NCBI GenBank assembly: GCA_964585805.1
Contig: CAZPFE010000002.1
Location: forward strand, 1-31,498
Length of the DNA stretch: 31,498 nt
From: CAYLWZ01 sp964585805
GTDB taxonomy: Bacteria; Patescibacteriota; Minisyncoccia; Minisyncoccales; GWA2-38-27
Direction of reading: 5' to 3'
A program made the translations under genes and the position numbers. The first letter of the stretch is position 1; each line of letters begins with the position of its first letter. The notes under the pieces are model-generated. The model had not been told where the DNA came from and did not search any database. It saw nothing but the letters and a program-made list of their open reading frames with translations. Below, in pieces: positions 31,045-31,498 of this stretch.

Positions 31045-31498
31045 AATGTAATTGCTAACCAATTTGACAACCATTAAATAAGCAGTTAATTTTTAAGTAA
31101 TTTGTATTCACTAAGTAAATCTCAAATGTCAAATATCCCTAAACAATTTGCTTCGCAAATTGTAAGGGCAAGCAAATCTTAAATCTACATCTTAAATCTC
31201 AAATCTAATTTAAACTCAAATCTCAAAACGCAAAGCTTAAAGCTACAGTGTAAAGCTTAAAATAATTTATTTAAATTCAAAATCCTAATTTCTAATTTTT
31301 AAAACAAATTCAAAATTCAAATGTTTAAAATTCAAAAGGAATACCCTCCCCCTCCTATTTCTTCCTCCTACTTACCTTTTCTTTTTCCTCCCTCTCCTCT
31401 CTCTCTATCTCCTCCCTCTCCTCTGGAAGGGACTCTCTTTTAATCCTCCCCCTCCTTTGGAGGGGGAGGATTAAGGTGGGGGAGGTTTTATTCCCCAT
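31045..31498. repeat. Gene-free end region with hairpin and inverted REP-like hairpin
   Basis: Bases 31045-31340 are A+T-rich with reiterated AAATCTCAAAT-type phrases and a small hairpin, CAATTTGC-TTC-GCAAATTG (31144-31162). From about 31345 the G/C-skewed family returns. Hairpin B is at 31445-31469 (loop TTT), and its flank GATTAAGGTGGGGGAGG shows the unit is in the opposite orientation to the others and runs off the window end. Confidence 0.85.

Overview
The window looks like a chromosomal scaffold from a Candidate Phyla Radiation (Patescibacteria) bacterium, most likely a parcubacterium. This is inferred from gene content and style, since no 16S rRNA gene is present. The genes are strongly A+T-rich and Lys/Glu/Ile-rich and are mostly short-spaced. 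They include trimmed versions of universal proteins: a Mur ligase without its N-terminal domain, a stand-alone PolA-type 5'-3' exonuclease, and a short PilB-like ATPase. Several starts appear leaderless. TGA ends several genes and Trp is encoded by TGG, so nothing suggests the UGA-Gly code of Gracilibacteria/SR1. Intergenic spaces carry strikingly G/C-skewed repeats, and a 100-N assembly gap lies inside one of them.

Layout. 1-5547: tandem repeat, HD-domain phosphohydrolase, CorA-like transporter, YbaB/EbfC protein, primase (dnaG) and the main sigma factor (rpoD). 5590-5715: tRNA-Asn(GTT) with its own promoter and a perfectly palindromic terminator. 5870-8520: accessory segment with a small membrane protein, a G+C-richer DUF3228-type gene with its own consensus promoter, Shine-Dalgarno and terminator, and a complete IS (ISNCY/IS1202-like) with long inverted repeats. 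8560-13971: a Tat-exported HExxH metallopeptidase whose stop codon lies in the end of a 180-bp MITE-like element, then a tight run of a geranylgeranyl-reductase-like flavoprotein, a divergent class I isoprenoid-synthase-like protein and a multi-pass membrane histidine kinase. 14009-21669: PBP1A, tyrS, a lamin-tail-domain surface protein, ruvB, a strongly predicted structured ncRNA, a PilB/GspE ATPase and tsaE. 21670-26613: repeats, PolA-like exonuclease, gap, and a duplicated kinase-receiver cluster. 26623-31044: mutM, holA, rpsT, ruvA and a murE-like gene, followed by more repeats.

Functional view. Most genes are replication/repair (dnaG, exonuclease, holA, mutM, ruvA, ruvB), transcription/translation (rpoD, tyrS, rpsT, tsaE, tRNA-Asn) and envelope (PBP1A, Mur ligase, lamin-tail protein, pilus-type ATPase). 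The least expected parts are the isoprenoid-enzyme pair coupled to a membrane kinase (10313-13971), the 154-nt ncRNA candidate between divergent promoters (19649-19802), and the two-hairpin REP-like element of about 96 bp repeated in the intergenic regions.
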